A DNA stretch of 64,000 bases from Meghimatium bilineatum (taxonomy: Eukaryota; Mollusca; Gastropoda; Stylommatophora; Philomycidae). Position numbers and translations under genes: made by a program. The first letter of the stretch is position 1. Each line of letters starts with the position of its first letter. This document shows, piece by piece, positions 11,148 through 23,240 of the stretch. The stretch covers positions 9,177,501 through 9,241,500 of the forward strand of contig CM067314.1 in the NCBI GenBank assembly GCA_034231615.1, written 5' to 3'. The notes beneath the pieces are model-generated. The model searched no databases. It had not been told where the DNA came from and saw nothing but the letters and a program-made list of their open reading frames with translations.

Positions 11148-11454
<307 letters not shown>

Positions 11455-11507
11455 AACGCTGCGTCCTTTGAACGTTATAATAGATGGGTACAGAATGAGG
11501 ACAGTTT

Positions 11508-11965
11508 TACCTTGTATTTTGTGATGTGAATGTTTTACCTTGTATTTTACGATGTGAATGTTTACCTTGTATGTAACGTGAATGTTTTACTTGCATGTAA
11601 CGTGAATGTTATACCTTGTATGTAACGTGAATGTTTTACCTTGTATTTTGTGATATGAATGTTTACCTTGTATGTAACGTGAATGGTTTACCTTGTATGT
11701 AACGTGAATGGTTTATTTACCTTGTATGTAACGTGAATGGTTTACCTTGTATGTAACGTTAATGGTTTACCTTGTATGTAACGTGAATGGTTTACCTTGT
11801 ATGTAACGTGAATGTTTTACTGGTATGTAACGTGAATGGTTTACCTTGTATGTTGTGATGTGAATGTATTACCTTGTGTGTTGTGTTGTAAATGGTTTAC
11901 CTTGTATGCGATGTGAATCTTTTACCTCGTATGTGATGTGATAGTTTTATGTTGCATGTGTTGGG
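11508..11965. repeat. ~25-bp minisatellite
   Basis: Unit ACCTTGTATGTAACGTGAAT plus GGTTT; degenerate at both ends. Confidence 0.92.
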
Positions 11966-12056
11966 AATGTGTTGTGAACATACGAATCTCCCACGTGATA
12001 TGTTGTTGGCTGCTAACATACAACTGACACAGAATTTGCAGTCGACTTAAGCACGG

Positions 12057-12470
12057 CCAGGTTCCAGTCACGACCTGTGCACTGATGACCAGGTTCCAGT
12101 CACGACCTGTTGACTGATGACCAGGCTCCAGTCACGACCTGTGGACTGATGACCAGGTTCCAGTCACGACCTGTGGACTGATGACCAGGTTCCAGTCACG
12201 ACCTGTGGACTGATGACCAGGTTCCAGTCACGACCTGTGGACTGATGACCAGGCTCCAGTCACGACCTGTGGACTGATGACCAGGTTCCAGTCACGACCT
12301 GTGGACTGATGACCAGGTTCCAGTCATGACCTGTGGACTGATGACCAGGTTCCAGTCACGACCTGTGGACTGATGACCAGGCTCCAGTCACGACCTGTGG
12401 ACTGATGACCAGGTTCCAGTCACGACCTGTGCACTGATGACCAGGCTCCAGTCATGACCTGTGGACTGAT
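12057..12470. repeat. 32-bp minisatellite (~13 copies)
   Basis: Unit carries GGTTCCAGTCACGACCTGTG then GACTGATGACCA; very homogeneous. Confidence 0.96.
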
Positions 12471-13240
12471 GATCTAGTAGGCTGATTATGATTATTGCCG
12501 TGGGTTACATTGGTCGCTCTTGGCTATTTTTGGCGTGCGACTACAAGCATATAAATAGTGACCAATGAATAACAAAACAATAATCAAAAACGTCACGAAT
12601 GAAGGCTTGTTTACTTTCTGCGGTTGAACCTTCTGTACTAGCTACGGACACGGCTTAAGCCGTAAATTGAGGTGTGTAGGGGAGGGGGGATATTAATTCC
12701 CCCCTCTCCGCTTAGGAAATCATAACATGGCGTTTGGTACTAGTAACTTGACCAAAGTATGGCTAACTCGCCTCCCCCCTCCCTAATTATCTACCATAAG
12801 TTTACGAAAAACAATTGAAATTGGGGGGGGGGGACTTGCAATGAAAATAATGAACATCAGTTTCTGTGTTTTAGGGGAAATTCATCCCCCCCCCCCGCCA
12901 CACATACACAATACACACACGCACACACACACCATCTTACTGAGGACGTATCTGCGGCACTGGGTTCGCCGCAAATAGGAAAACGTTACATTGATGTACA
13001 ATCTTATTTCATTTAGACCCCCCCCCCACCCCGCACGGGAGATGGGGAATGGAAGGGGTAGTTTTCGTCAGAAGCCACTTAAATAATATATTGTCAGCCG
13101 GCGTTTGCGATATGATACCCGTGTCGATATCCTCCATTTACAAGGCCGGTTTTCCGGCCTAATGAACGTTTACCGGAATTTCCCGGTCCATCATTTCGCA
13201 CCATTTGTTTCCAGAGGGCCGGCTATGATGAATGAATATT
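12471..13240. other. No gene; several G/C homopolymer runs
   Basis: Runs of seven or more G or C near 12680, 12825, 12885 and 13018, a (CA)n near 12905, and a short GGCCGGTTTTCCGGCC palindrome near 13145. Confidence 0.6.
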
Positions 13241-13244
13241 TTAG

Positions 13245-13318
13245 CCAGAGCGAATCAGTTATGGTTCTATGAGCGATAAGTAGATGCGGATGTTATAGTT
13301 TATGTGTGTGTGTGTGTG

Positions 13319-13352
<34 letters not shown>

Positions 13353-13426
13353 GGGGTGAGCGAGTCAGTTATGGTTCTATGAGCGATAAGCAGATGCGCA
13401 TGTTATAGTTTATGTGTGTGTGTGTG

Positions 13427-13477
<51 letters not shown>

Positions 13478-13551
13478 GGGGTGAGCGAGTCAGTTATGGT
13501 TCTATGAGCGATAAGTAGATGCGGATGTTATAGTTTATGTGTGTGTGTGTG

Positions 13552-13593
<42 letters not shown>

Positions 13594-14285
13594 TGAAGGG
13601 GTGAGCGAGTCAGTTATGGTTCTATGAGCGTTAAGTAGATGCGGATGTTATAGTTTATGTGTGTGTGTGTGTGAGGGTGTGTGTGTTTGTGTGTGTCTAT
13701 GTGTGTGAGGGTGTGTGTGTCTGTCTGTCTTTCTGTGTGTGTGTGAGTGTGTGTGTGTGTGTGTGAGAGCGGGTGTGCGAGTCAGTTATGGTTCTATGAG
13801 CGTTAAGTAGATGCGGATGTTATAGTTTATGTGTGTGTGTGAGGGTGTGTGTGTTTGTGTGTGTCTGTGTGGGAGGGGTGTGTCTGTGTATGTGTGTGTC
13901 TGTGTGGGAGGGGTGTGTGTGTGTGTGAAGAGGTGTGTGTGTGTGTGAAGGGGTGTACAAGTCAGTTATGGTTCTATATTAAGTGCATGTGGATGTTATA
14001 GTGTGTGTGTGTGTGTTTGTGAGGGGATGTGCGAGTCAGTTATGGTTCTATGAGCGTTAAGTAGATGCGGATGTTATAGTTTGTGTGTGTGTGTGTGTGT
14101 GAGTGGGTGTGCGAATCAGTTATGGTTCTATGTTAAGTGCATGTGGATGTTATAGTGTGTGTGTGGGCGGTGGGAGCTAGTCAGTTATGATTCTATGTTA
14201 AGTAGATGCGGATGTTATAGTGTGGGTTGGGGGGAGTGGGGTGTGCGAGTCAGTTATGGTTCTATGTTATAGTTTGTGTGTAGGA
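13245..14285. repeat. Compound satellite: fixed ~50-bp core plus variable (GT)n
   Basis: About ten copies of a core with CAGTTATGGTTCTATGAGCG, each followed by a (GT)n stretch of very different length, so spacing varies from about 65 to 180 bp. Later copies (from 13960) lose part of the core. Confidence 0.93.
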
Positions 14286-15510
14286 GTGGGGAGGAGAACT
14301 ATGCATATATACAGCAAATTTGGGAGGAAAGAAAATTTATAACAGAGTAAAATACCAGTACTAAAATATATTGAGGAAAATACCAGTACTAAATCTATTG
14401 AGGAAAATGAAACAACTACGAGATTAACAAATATATAAATATTGATAGATATAAATAAGATAAAAATAAGATAATAAAAGTAAAAAAGATAAGAGAGTTG
14501 GTCATACATTAGAAGAGGTTTTGTTTAATGTCCATGTAGCTGGTCTCCTCTTGTGTAATGATTGCGACGTGAGAGATATTTGGTGACTCGTTCTTGATTG
14601 CCGTCCCTCGGAATTCAATATCTCAAATGTCTAAGAACGGGTGGGTGTGTTTTTGGCTGGGGACTTATCTTGAAGACTAAGTGGAAGCATTGCCCGAAGC
14701 GACCATCCGTAGGAAATGTGAGAATTGCACGAGAGAAGATGATGAAATCGCTGGACAGTTAAGAAGGAAGAAATCATTTCTAGTAGTCACTTTCATGAGA
14801 CAGGGAGAGAAGGGTGGGATAGAAAGTATCATTTGTCCAGCGCTCGTGCGCGGACTTGCGCTCATTTGTTTAGAGCCAATTTCGGTAATGGCCGGCGCGA
14901 TCTGAGAAAAAAGTTGGCCAAACTGGTCTGCAAGCATCGTTAGATCACGAGTGGCGTTTGCAAATTAGAATATCGAGAAGAGGGCGGCTAGGATTGAGTG
15001 AAGAAAAGGAGAGGGCGAGGTTAAGAGTGAAGGAAGTGATCAATTACTGAGGAATAAGTGAGGGCCATTTCTTCGTTTGTGAAGAGGACAGTTTGAATTA
15101 TCTGCTCTTTATTTGGCTTTTCTTTATTCTCTCCCCTTATCATGGCGTCCTGTTAATCTTTTCTGCTTGTGAAAATGTTCACTTATGATTCCCATTTATC
15201 TCCTTTTCTACACAGAAGCCAAAGGAACAAAATGGAGGCAAGTGCTTGTTATAGTTGTATACAAATGACCTCTGTGGGTGTAGAGGTCGTTAAGGGATGG
15301 CTGTCTTTCACGTGCACGATTCTCAGCCAATTTTGAGAATGTCGTGTCAGGGAAGATCCACGTATCTCAGTCGGGGATGTGAACAACGTTTCTATACATC
15401 ACTTTGGCGTCAGTAAGAGCTTGCAGCACAAATGTCAACTTATCTATAACACACACAAACATAATGAGCACACACAAGTAATCACATATTGGTTACTCCT
15501 TTTTTACTAG
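14286..15510. other. No recognised feature
   Basis: Largely non-repetitive 1.2 kb. Overlapping frames on both strands at 14677-14937 (86 and 74 codons) show no recognisable domain. Confidence 0.4.
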
Positions 15511-15559
15511 TTCAGTGTTTCCCAAGCCTTTTGATCGTGTCCCACCTCAAAACAAGATG

Positions 15560-15725
15560 TAATCTAGACATATCACTATCATGTGACACATTATTTCCAG
15601 AACGTGGCCTTCTTTGTCGATTCTCTGAACACTCCGTCATTCTGTGCGAGTTCACCTGCTGCAGCTGGAGCGGCGCCCTCTTCCCCTGTTGCCAGTAACT
15701 CTGCCTTCAGCTATTAATCGTTCCA
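15560..15725 (-). pseudogene. LINE C-terminal relic (family LF4), internally deleted
   Basis: On minus: RLIAEGRVTGNRGRGRR, then, after a deletion and frame change, a VFRES..KATFW-like end. These are the RGRGRPRRRW block and FREST.KTTFWK terminus seen more completely at 58480-59170 and 27140-27387. Confidence 0.65.
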
Positions 15726-15744
15726 TACTGTTATGTCTCTTCAT

Positions 15745-16360
15745 CATCATTATCATCAATTTCCTTTAGAGCTGGCGTCAGCGTACAGGGCAGAGGTCAG
15801 ATCTCTTCAATTCTGTCTGTTCACCGCTATTCTGTGCAGTTCTTGAATAGTATGAATATTGGTTGTTTTACTTTCTCTAAGTATTGTTCTTCTGAGTGTT
15901 TCGTTTTGTCTACCCCTGGCTCTTTTGCCTGTAGGTATCCATTCAAGATATCGACGGTGTATTCTGTTGATGTCCGAGCGTAGAACATGCCCGATGTATT
16001 ACCAACGACGTTTTCTAATAACATCTGTGAATTTTTGATGTGTCTCTTCTGAGTTCATCATTTGATTTGAATTCACTCCAATGGGTGTTAGTTATCCTAC
16101 AAAGACATTTGTTCTCGAAACTCAGTAATTTCTTTTCTGAAGATAAAGAGCTTTTCCAGCTCTCACATCCATATGATAGCACCGGAATAACGCAGGAATT
16201 AAATAAGCACATTTTCGTGCGTGTGCTGATTGACTTTAACTTCCAGATATTAGACAGTCTGTTGAAGGCACTCGATGCTAGTTCAATGCGAGTTATAATT
16301 TGTCATGACATCATCGTCGAGTGTTAATTTGCTTCCTAGATATGTCTCTTAGTATAACCA
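15745..16360 (-). pseudogene. LINE C-terminal relic (family LF3)
   Basis: On minus: MCLFNSCVIPVLSYGCESWK, KKLLSFENKCLCRITNTHW and SEFKSNDELR. A close paralogue lies on + at 62733-63241 (RLFNSCVIPVLSYGCESWK). Frameshifts break the region after about 65 codons. Confidence 0.8.
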
Positions 16361-16379
16361 GAAAAACACAACTTTCTTG

Positions 16380-16715
16380 TTAGGATGTTGTTAAAGGTCC
16401 AGCCCTTTCGACGTTTATTGTTCTTAATACTTCTTGGTTTATCTTTATAGCTGTCCGTGGTATACGTAACATTCCTTTGTAGAATCCCATTTCGAAAGCA
16501 GCGATTCTCTTTGCTATTATTTTTTTAATGCTCACGCCTCACAACCATATAATGCTACTGGAAATACACATGTTCTGGTCATACATAGTTTTGCTATGTT
16601 GCTGATATCTTGCCAAATATTGTTTTCATTTCGGCATGTTTCAATGTCGCCATTGCAATTCTTCTCCTGATTTCTACAGCGCAATCTCCTGTACTTGTAT
16701 ATGCCTGACATATGC
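16380..16715 (-). pseudogene. LINE C-terminal relic (family LF4)
   Basis: On minus: MATLKHAEMKT, KLCMTRTCVFPVALYGCEA, AAFEMGFYKGMLRIPRTA and NQEVLRTINVE, across frameshifts. The order matches the YGCEAW, MLRIPWTA, EVL layout. The + relic at 58480 is the same family. Confidence 0.7.
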
Positions 16716-16724
16716 TTCTCACAA

Positions 16725-17105
16725 TATGAAGATCATTTTGTGAACGTTATCCTCACTGCCATCATGTAAGCCACTTACTCATGGGCTAGCTGTCCAGCCT
16801 TTTCCAGTAGCATATTAAGAAAATCTTTGATTGCCATCTTAGCCTTGGTCTATCTCTTGTTGTATTTTCTGCATCGTTACCCTTCATGTTTAATCTTTAT
16901 AAAATAATTGAGCCTTTCTAAATATTAAAAAAAAATTAGCTTGTTTAAAAAAAATAGTTTTGAGGCATCAGTCTTCTATGTTCAAGTCGTTGTGGACGTT
17001 TTCTGTCCATGATATTCTTATGATTCTTCTATAGCATTTCATGTCAAGTGATTGCTCCTTTTCCATTGCGCAATTTATTGCATCTACCTAAGGCCTCTTT
17101 CTAAA
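16725..17105 (-). pseudogene. LINE C-terminal relic (family LF8)
   Basis: On minus: DMKCYRRIIRISWTENVHND, then LNIED, and downstream, in another frame, TTRDRPRLRWQ. Same family as + 28880-29225 (CYRKFVRLSWI, LNIEND). Several frameshifts. Confidence 0.6.
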
Positions 17106-17783
17106 TATAAAGAAAACAGAAGTAATAGATATTTCAAAGAAACAAAATACCACACCTTGCAAGATCAAAGTGAATAATATAGCATTAAAAAGGTCCACCA
17201 ATTCAGATATTTAGGCACAACGATTACATCAGATGGAAGAAGTTCAACAGAAATAAGAAGCAGAATAGGGCAGGCAAAAACAACATTCAGATAAATGAAA
17301 AATATATTGTGTAATATGACCTTGTCATTAGAGGTGAGAAAGAGAGTTCTGCAGTGCTATATAACTCCTATACTAACATATGGGTGCGAGTCTTGGACAA
17401 TAAACAAACTAGAAATTGGGAAATTAGAGGCAATAGAGATGTGGTTCTACGGAAGCATGCTGAGAATACCATGGACTGCCAGAAAAACTAACGTGGAGGT
17501 GTTGAAAGAGTCAAATGCGAAACGGACCTTAATCAATAATATAAGAAAAAGGCAATTTTCTTTTTTTTGTCCACTTCATGAGACAGGCTGGTTTGGAGAA
17601 CATAGTCACAACAGGCAAAATTGAAGGCAGCAGAGACAGAGGGCGACAACGTGAGAAAATATTAGGCAGTTTGAAAACCTGGCACGGCAAGGAAACAACA
17701 TCGATCTTGATACATAATGCTGTGGACAGAGAGCTGTTAAGAGCCATGACTACCTACGCCAGCCAGCATGGCACTTGATGATG
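17105..17783 (+). pseudogene. LINE C-terminal relic, nearly complete tail (family LF2)
   Basis: The longest LF2 copy. Pieces in order: KTEVIDISKK, a TTITSDGRSSTEIRSRI block (usually YLG..IT.DG...EI..RI), VLQCYITPILTYGCESWTIN, MLRIPWTARKTNVEVLKES, LINNIRKRQ, then (frameshifted) MRQAGLENIVTTGKIEG, RDRGRQREKILGSL and YASQHGT with its stop. The frame changes near 17575, where FFGHVMR-like residues are expected. A TGA-rich 3' end abuts another LINE on minus at 17784. Confidence 0.85.
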
Positions 17784-18035
17784 ATGAATGACACTCTTCG
17801 TAGCCATTTGTAGCCATTTAATTGTTACTGTCACTATTTTTCTTTTGTCCTGTGCTGTCATTGTCCAGGTTTGGCACTGGTAGCACAGTGATTGAATAAT
17901 AATAGTCTTGTGTAATGCAAATTTAGTGTCTATGTTTACATTTTTGTTCTTGAAAACACGTGTCATCTGTCCTAGGATCTGCTATGTTTTGTTGCATCTA
18001 TTTTGTATCTCTTTACTGTTGTTACCTTCACCGAA
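17784..18035 (-). pseudogene. LINE C-terminal relic (family LF1)
   Basis: On minus: DTKFALHKTIIIQSLCYQC, then QTWTMTAQDKRKIVTVTIK. Usual family order is IPSLCYQCQTWTLT....KIVT.EMKCLR. It stops at the 3' end of the + strand LINE, so the rest is missing here. Confidence 0.75.
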
Positions 18036-18073
18036 AGGAGAATATAATCAATGTTCCATTGAATGAACAACGT

Positions 18074-18597
18074 TATAAAAACGGATAAATATCGGTGATG
18101 ATAACAAAAACGGATAAATATCGGTGACGATAACAAAAACGGATAAATATCGGTGATGATAACAAAAACGGATAAATATCGGTGATGATAACAAAAACGG
18201 AAAAATATCAGTGATGATAACTAAACGGATAAATTCGGTGATGATAACAAAAACGGATAAATATCGGTGATGATAACAAAAACGGATAAATATCGGTGGT
18301 GATAACAAAAACGGATAAATATCGGTGATGATAACAAAAACGGATAAATATCGGTGATGATAACAAAAACGGAAAAATATCAGTGATGATAACTAAACGG
18401 ATAAATTCGGTGATGATAACAAAAACGGAAAAATATCGGTGATGATAACAAAAACGGATAAATATCGGTGATGATAACAAAAACGGAAAAATATCGGTGA
18501 TGATAACAAAAACGGATAAATATCGGTGATGATAACAAAAACGGAAAAATATCGGTGATGATAACAACAATTGATAAATATCGGTGATGATAACAAC
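18074..18597. repeat. 29-bp minisatellite with higher-order duplication (~18 copies)
   Basis: Unit AAAAACGGATAAATATCGGT plus GATGATAAC. A variant pair (a CAGTGATG unit followed by a shortened TAAACGGATAAATTCGG unit) occurs at 18199-18247 and again about 172 bp later, showing a block duplication of about six units. Confidence 0.95.
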
Positions 18598-19070
18598 AAT
18601 AAGGAGTCAATATATTTTCCTGTTTGTAACAACAAACGGTTTTTTTCCGTTTTTTTTTTTCGTTTTCCAAACCGTTTTTGGCTTTAGTGAGCTATAAAAT
18701 TGATATCGACCTAGTTGGTATGATGCGAAGTTGTGTGATTGTGTCCTGACAGCGGAACTATGAATCTATTCAATGGAGATAAAACCAGCTAGATTTATCA
18801 TTGTCGGCTTATTCAATCTCGCCATTGGTCAAGGGTCCTTAAAAACTAATATATAAACTATGTCGGATTTAAGTGCTGGACAAATCAGTGGTGAATTTGT
18901 TAGGATCGCCGTGTCTGGTGAGTGGAGACAAATGAATTGAAGAATTCATTATTTGTCTTAGACCAGACAGCGCAATTGTTTGGTGGGTATTATTACTTGT
19001 AATTGTATGTTTGTATGCGTTTGTATAGAAAATTCGAGCAATATTTAGATAAGTGTTATTGTTTGTAAGG
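18598..19070. other. No recognised feature
   Basis: Includes T-rich runs near 18640; otherwise unremarkable AT-rich sequence. Confidence 0.4.
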
Positions 19071-19074
19071 TTGA

Positions 19075-19600
19075 ATTTGAGCAAGTTTTTGAGGGTTTAT
19101 GAGTTTATGTCTGTGCATGTTTGGGGGTTTGAGAACATCACTGTGTGCAAGTTTGAACGCTTGTGAGCTTATGTCTTTGCAAGTTTTAGGATGTATGAGT
19201 ATATTTATGTGTAGATTTGAGGGTTTGTGAACATATTTATGTATAGGTTTGAGGGTTTGTGAACATATTTTTGTGTAGATTTGAGGGTTTTTGAACATAT
19301 TTATGTGTAGATTTGAGGGTTTGTGAACATATTTATGTGTAGATTTGAGGGTTTCTATGTTTATGTCTGCTAAAGTTTGAGTATTTGTGAGTTTATGTCG
19401 GGCTTGTGAGTCTATTTCTGCTCAAGTTTGAGGATATGTAAGTTTATGTCTGCTTAAGTTTGAGGGTTTGTGAATTTATGTCTCTTGAAGTTTGAAGGTT
19501 GATAAGTTTATGTCTGTGCACGCTTGACGGCTGGTGAGTTTATGTCTGTGCAAGTATGAAGGCTTGTGAGTTTATGTCTGTGCAAGATTTAGAGTTCTTG
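19075..19600. repeat. ~33-bp degenerate minisatellite
   Basis: Units of the type TTTGAGGGTTTGTGAACATA plus TTTATGTGTAGAT. The clear core is 19225-19350, with diverged units on both sides. Confidence 0.85.
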
Positions 19601-19691
19601 CGTGTATGTCTGAAGAAATGTTAGACATTGTAAACGTTTGCGTGTGTAAATCTGATAGTTTGTGAGTTTATATATGCAGAAATATGAAGTT

Positions 19692-19825
19692 AATGCTGAT
19701 TGGTTGATTACTGATACAGCAATCCATTGGCTCATGCCCGTTGACCCAATACCACTGTGTGATATATGCATGTGTTTGTGAGCTGTTGTTTTGTTTCATA
19801 TAAGGTGTTCCATTTATTTGTCCTC
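19692..19825 (+). mobile_element. Dispersed repeat E, copy 2
   Basis: Contains GGCTCATGCCCGTTGACCCA, then GATATATGCATGTGTTTGTG. A close match lies on minus at 23110-23240. Class unknown. Confidence 0.75.
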
Positions 19826-20055
19826 GGAGAGAGAAAAGTTTCCTTGCATTACCCAGAGCTACACACTAAAAAAAAAGGTGATTAGCGATAGTGTCGTAAG
19901 GAAGACTGCACACAGCTGGCACCCTGGAGTGTGTCCGTAGTGACGTTTTTGAGATAATGTGATAATAATGAGTGAATGTTATTCTTTCTGAGAAAATTGT
20001 ACAAATTCCAGGTAAACAAGATTCTGCATCCAGAAATCAGATTTATGAACATAAG

Positions 20056-20130
20056 ACAAATTGATTACATCACACAGATGAAGAAAACTGTGAAATTGAT
20101 TACATCACAGAGATGAAAAAAACTGTGAAA
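20056..20130. repeat. ~35-bp short tandem repeat
   Basis: Two to three units around AAATTGATTACATCACA. Confidence 0.7.
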
Positions 20131-20165
20131 TTAATTGCAACAGACAAACATACTCGGGTGTATAG

Positions 20166-20228
20166 ACTTGTTGGTTGGTTGCTGATCCAGCGGTCTATTG
20201 GCTCATGCCCTTTGACCCAATGCCATTA
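20166..20228 (+). mobile_element. Dispersed repeat E, copy 3 (head only)
   Basis: GGTTGGTTGCTGATCCAGCG, then CATGCCCTTTGACCCAATGC; diverges after about 60 bp. Confidence 0.7.
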
Positions 20229-20644
20229 AATGGCATCATATTGCTGGGAAGTATGTGGATTTTCGTCCCACCCCGGGACAGAGCCAGAGAATAACTATCA
20301 CATCTCCAGGAAGGTAGGTTTCAATCTATGCACTGCTCCGAGCCACTGTAGCCAAGATAGGGTTCACTGTGCTCATTCCCCGCCACCAAATGACTACTAG
20401 TTATGCCGAACTTCTCTATTGCTCTAGGCATGCAACCAAATGTTCAAGTAAAAAGGATTGTCACGTCCTGAGCCACTGTGCCTTTATGGTGGGTCTCAGC
20501 TATTGGAAAAAACAGTGCTGTCAGTTTTCTCCTCCACAGTGCTACACAGTACATCTCTGGCTCCCTCCCAACCACAGAGGGTGCATACATATATTCAAGT
20601 AAACATGAAACACATTTCAACAACAAAATAACAGCATAATAAGC
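20229..20644. other. No recognised feature
   Basis: Non-repetitive; short frames only. Confidence 0.4.
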
Positions 20645-20825
20645 ATAATTGTATAGATGACGTGCCATGAAGCTTCTATAAGAAGATAACCTCAATATAA
20701 CGGCATGTCATCTACAAAGGTTTTCTGTTGCATGGGTGGTTTGTCTAGTGGGCCATTGGTGAGACCCACAGATGCAACCACATGCGTGGGTGTATAGTCT
20801 AAAAACAAACGTTTTCCATTTGTTC
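20645..20825 (+). mobile_element. Dispersed repeat I, copy 2
   Basis: The fuller copy of the element at 2018-2125. Confidence 0.7.
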
Positions 20826-20995
20826 TATTCTTGAATATGTTCTAATCTTTACTCAATAGGTTGAATGTTCCCTCTTCTCCATAAGTTCCTAGATCTTCCC
20901 TATTTTCTTTTACCAAGTGTCTTCCATGATTCCTGTTTACTCATTTTCGGAGCGTGTGTCCAATCCATTTCCAATGTCATTTCCACATCTTTGTA
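20826..20995 (-). pseudogene. LINE C-terminal relic
   Basis: On minus: WKWIGHTLRK, then, after a frame change, LGKRK and GRSRNLWRR. This fits the W.WIGH.LR ... GKRK.GRP.NTWRR tail of RTE-like LINEs. Short and broken. Confidence 0.55.
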
Positions 20996-21446
20996 ACAAC
21001 TGAACAATCATACACAGTTTGTAACAATTTAGCTGCCACACAAAGTTTGGAACAATTGACCTACCACACAAAGTTTGTAACATCTGAACTGCCACACAAA
21101 GTTTGTAACATCTGAACTACCACACAAAGTTTGTAACAATTGACCTACCACACAAAGTTTGTAACATCTGAACTACCACACAAAGTTTGTAACATCTGAA
21201 CTACCACACAAAGTTTGCAACATCTGAACTACCACACAAAGTTTGTAACATCTGAACTACCACACAAAGTTTGTAACATCTGAACTACCACACAAAGTTT
21301 GTAACAATTGACCTACCACACAAAGTTTGTAACATCTGAACTACCACACAAAGTTTGTAACATCTGAACTACCACACAGTTTGTAACATCTGAACTACCA
21401 CACAACGTTTTTAACCTCGGAACTACCACACAAAGTTTGTAGCATT
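20993..21446. repeat. 28-bp minisatellite (~16 copies)
   Basis: Unit CACACAAAGTTTGTAACATC plus TGAACTAC, mixed with an AATTGACCTAC variant. Confidence 0.96.
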
Positions 21447-22194
21447 AAGATGTTACAAATCTATAAAGGATTTATTTGGCCAGACTGAAAATATTATTAC
21501 TATCTTGATAGCTGTGGATTTAGTGTGAGGCCGAGAAAGGGAAGCGATGGAAATGATAGAGCCAGATCTAAGAAAATGCTAGACATTGGGTACAGGAGGA
21601 AGAGAACATAATAGAGACGTGGTATTAAATCAACCATAATCAAAGCGTCAATGAAATTCAACGACGATTCAGAATTACAGTCCTTGAAATCAAGTGTTAC
21701 CGCTGATTGCTCTTGACCCCTGACCCTTGACCTGTCGATCTTGGAACGAGCCGGAAATAGAGACCCACTGAAGCGCTGATTATGGATTCCGTTTCTCCTG
21801 GAAGAGAGACTCACAAAAAAATGACGTCTCAATTTTTCCAGCATTGGATCTTTCAGCGTGAATGTTGCATTTGGTTTTAATTAGAGAAAATGAATTGATT
21901 GTAGCAGCAGGATAACTGATTTGTGTGTTTATTGTTGTTGTTCTTTCAGATAGTATTCTTAATGTTGGCATTGATTGATGGGTCATTTGTTTCGCGAAAG
22001 AGTCAAATCTCCATAATTTTTGAGATTATTGAGAATACAAACCAAGTTTTACAATATCGTACATGCTAATGTGTCGTTCCTTGTTACCAGAATTGTTAGG
22101 TTCGGAGTTCAAGTTTGATGAGATGGTTATGCACACACAAGAACTCTTTGTGCCTCAAATGATTATCGGGAATATATAATTCTAACATCTACGG
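21447..22194. other. No recognised feature
   Basis: Non-repetitive. A 114-codon minus frame at 21500-21844 shows no recognisable domain. Confidence 0.4.
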
Positions 22195-22335
22195 ACATTC
22201 TGTCACTCTTACATCATTTCACGACCAAAATAGAATCGGAACCATCAGCCGTTTTACCATGAGAGATTTACTGAAGCGGAGATCTGAGAACATATGGACG
22301 TGTCCGGTGTGCGAAGTGGGTAATCAACATACCTA
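22195..22335 (+). pseudogene. LINE extreme C-terminus (family LF10)
   Basis: The + frame reads RFTMRDLLKRRSENIWTCPV, then CEVGNQHT and a stop. This is the Cys-rich end of RNase H-bearing LINEs; compare EHLWTCPEC at 47085-48122. A near-identical piece lies on minus at 25375-25455. Confidence 0.7.
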
Positions 22336-22360
22336 ACACCTAATACATCATTCCACATTA

Positions 22361-22845
22361 GTAGGACCGTGATTAGTAGGACCGTAATTAGTAGGACCGT
22401 GATTAGTAGGACCGTGATTAGTAGGACCGTGGTTAGTAGAGCCGTGATTAGTAGGACCGTGATTAGTAGGACCGTGGTTAGTAGAGCCGTGATTAGTAGG
22501 ACCGTGATTAGTAGGACCGTGGTTAGTAGAGCCGTGATTAGTAGGACCGTGATTAGTAGGACCGTGAATAGTAGGACCGTGGTTAGTAGAGCCGTGATTA
22601 GTAGGACCGTGATTAGTAGGACCGTGAATAGTAGGACCGTGATTAGTAGGACCGTGAATAGTAGGACCGTGGTTAGTAGAGCCGTGATTAGTAGGACCGT
22701 GATTAGTAGGACCGTGAATAGTAGGACCGTGATTAGTAGGACCGTGAATAGTAGGACCGTGATTAGTAGGACCGTGATTAGTAGGACCGTGGTTAGTAGA
22801 GCCGTGATTAGTAGGACCGTGATTAGCAGGACCGTGATTAGTAGC
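22361..22845. repeat. 15-bp minisatellite (~32 copies) with higher-order pattern
   Basis: Unit GATTAGTAGGACCGT, with GGTTAGTAGAGCCGT and GAATAGTAGGACCGT variants recurring in blocks of 3-5 units. Both strands are open (ISRTV or LLITV peptide repeats) because the period is 15; not a gene. Confidence 0.96.
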
Positions 22846-23109
22846 CTAGCACTGGCATATCGTTCATTATCCATTTATGTACACACATATTACTCCTTAC
22901 ATAATCTTGTACACACACGCATTGCTCATTACGCAGCCTTATACACGTGCATTGCTCACTACACACTTGTGTGTACACATATTGCTAATTATTCAATCGT
23001 GTGTATATATTATTCATTACTTAATTGTATGTACACAAATTGCTCAATGATCAATCTTGTACACAGATAATACTCATTGCTCAAACTTGCACACATCATG
23101 TGCAACCCT

Positions 23110-23240
23110 CCAGGGCCAGATAAATGGAACACATTATATGGAACAAAACAACAACTCACAAACACATGCATATATCACACAATGGCATTGGGTCAAAGGG
23201 TATGAGCCCATAGACCGCTGGATCAGCAACCAAATGTCTA
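23110..23240 (-). mobile_element. Dispersed repeat E, copy 4
   Basis: Minus-strand copy with GGTTGCTGATCCAGCGGTCT and a GATATATGCATGTGTTTGTG block. Confidence 0.75.

Noticed and set aside
15511..15560. Possible hAT terminus CAGTGTTTCCCAAGCC
   Set aside because: Only one end is visible, with no matching inverted end or duplication; could also be LINE 3' UTR.
22254..23070. 206- and 233-codon frames on opposite strands
   Set aside because: Products of the 15-bp array, extended into flanking repeats; low-complexity peptides with no domain.
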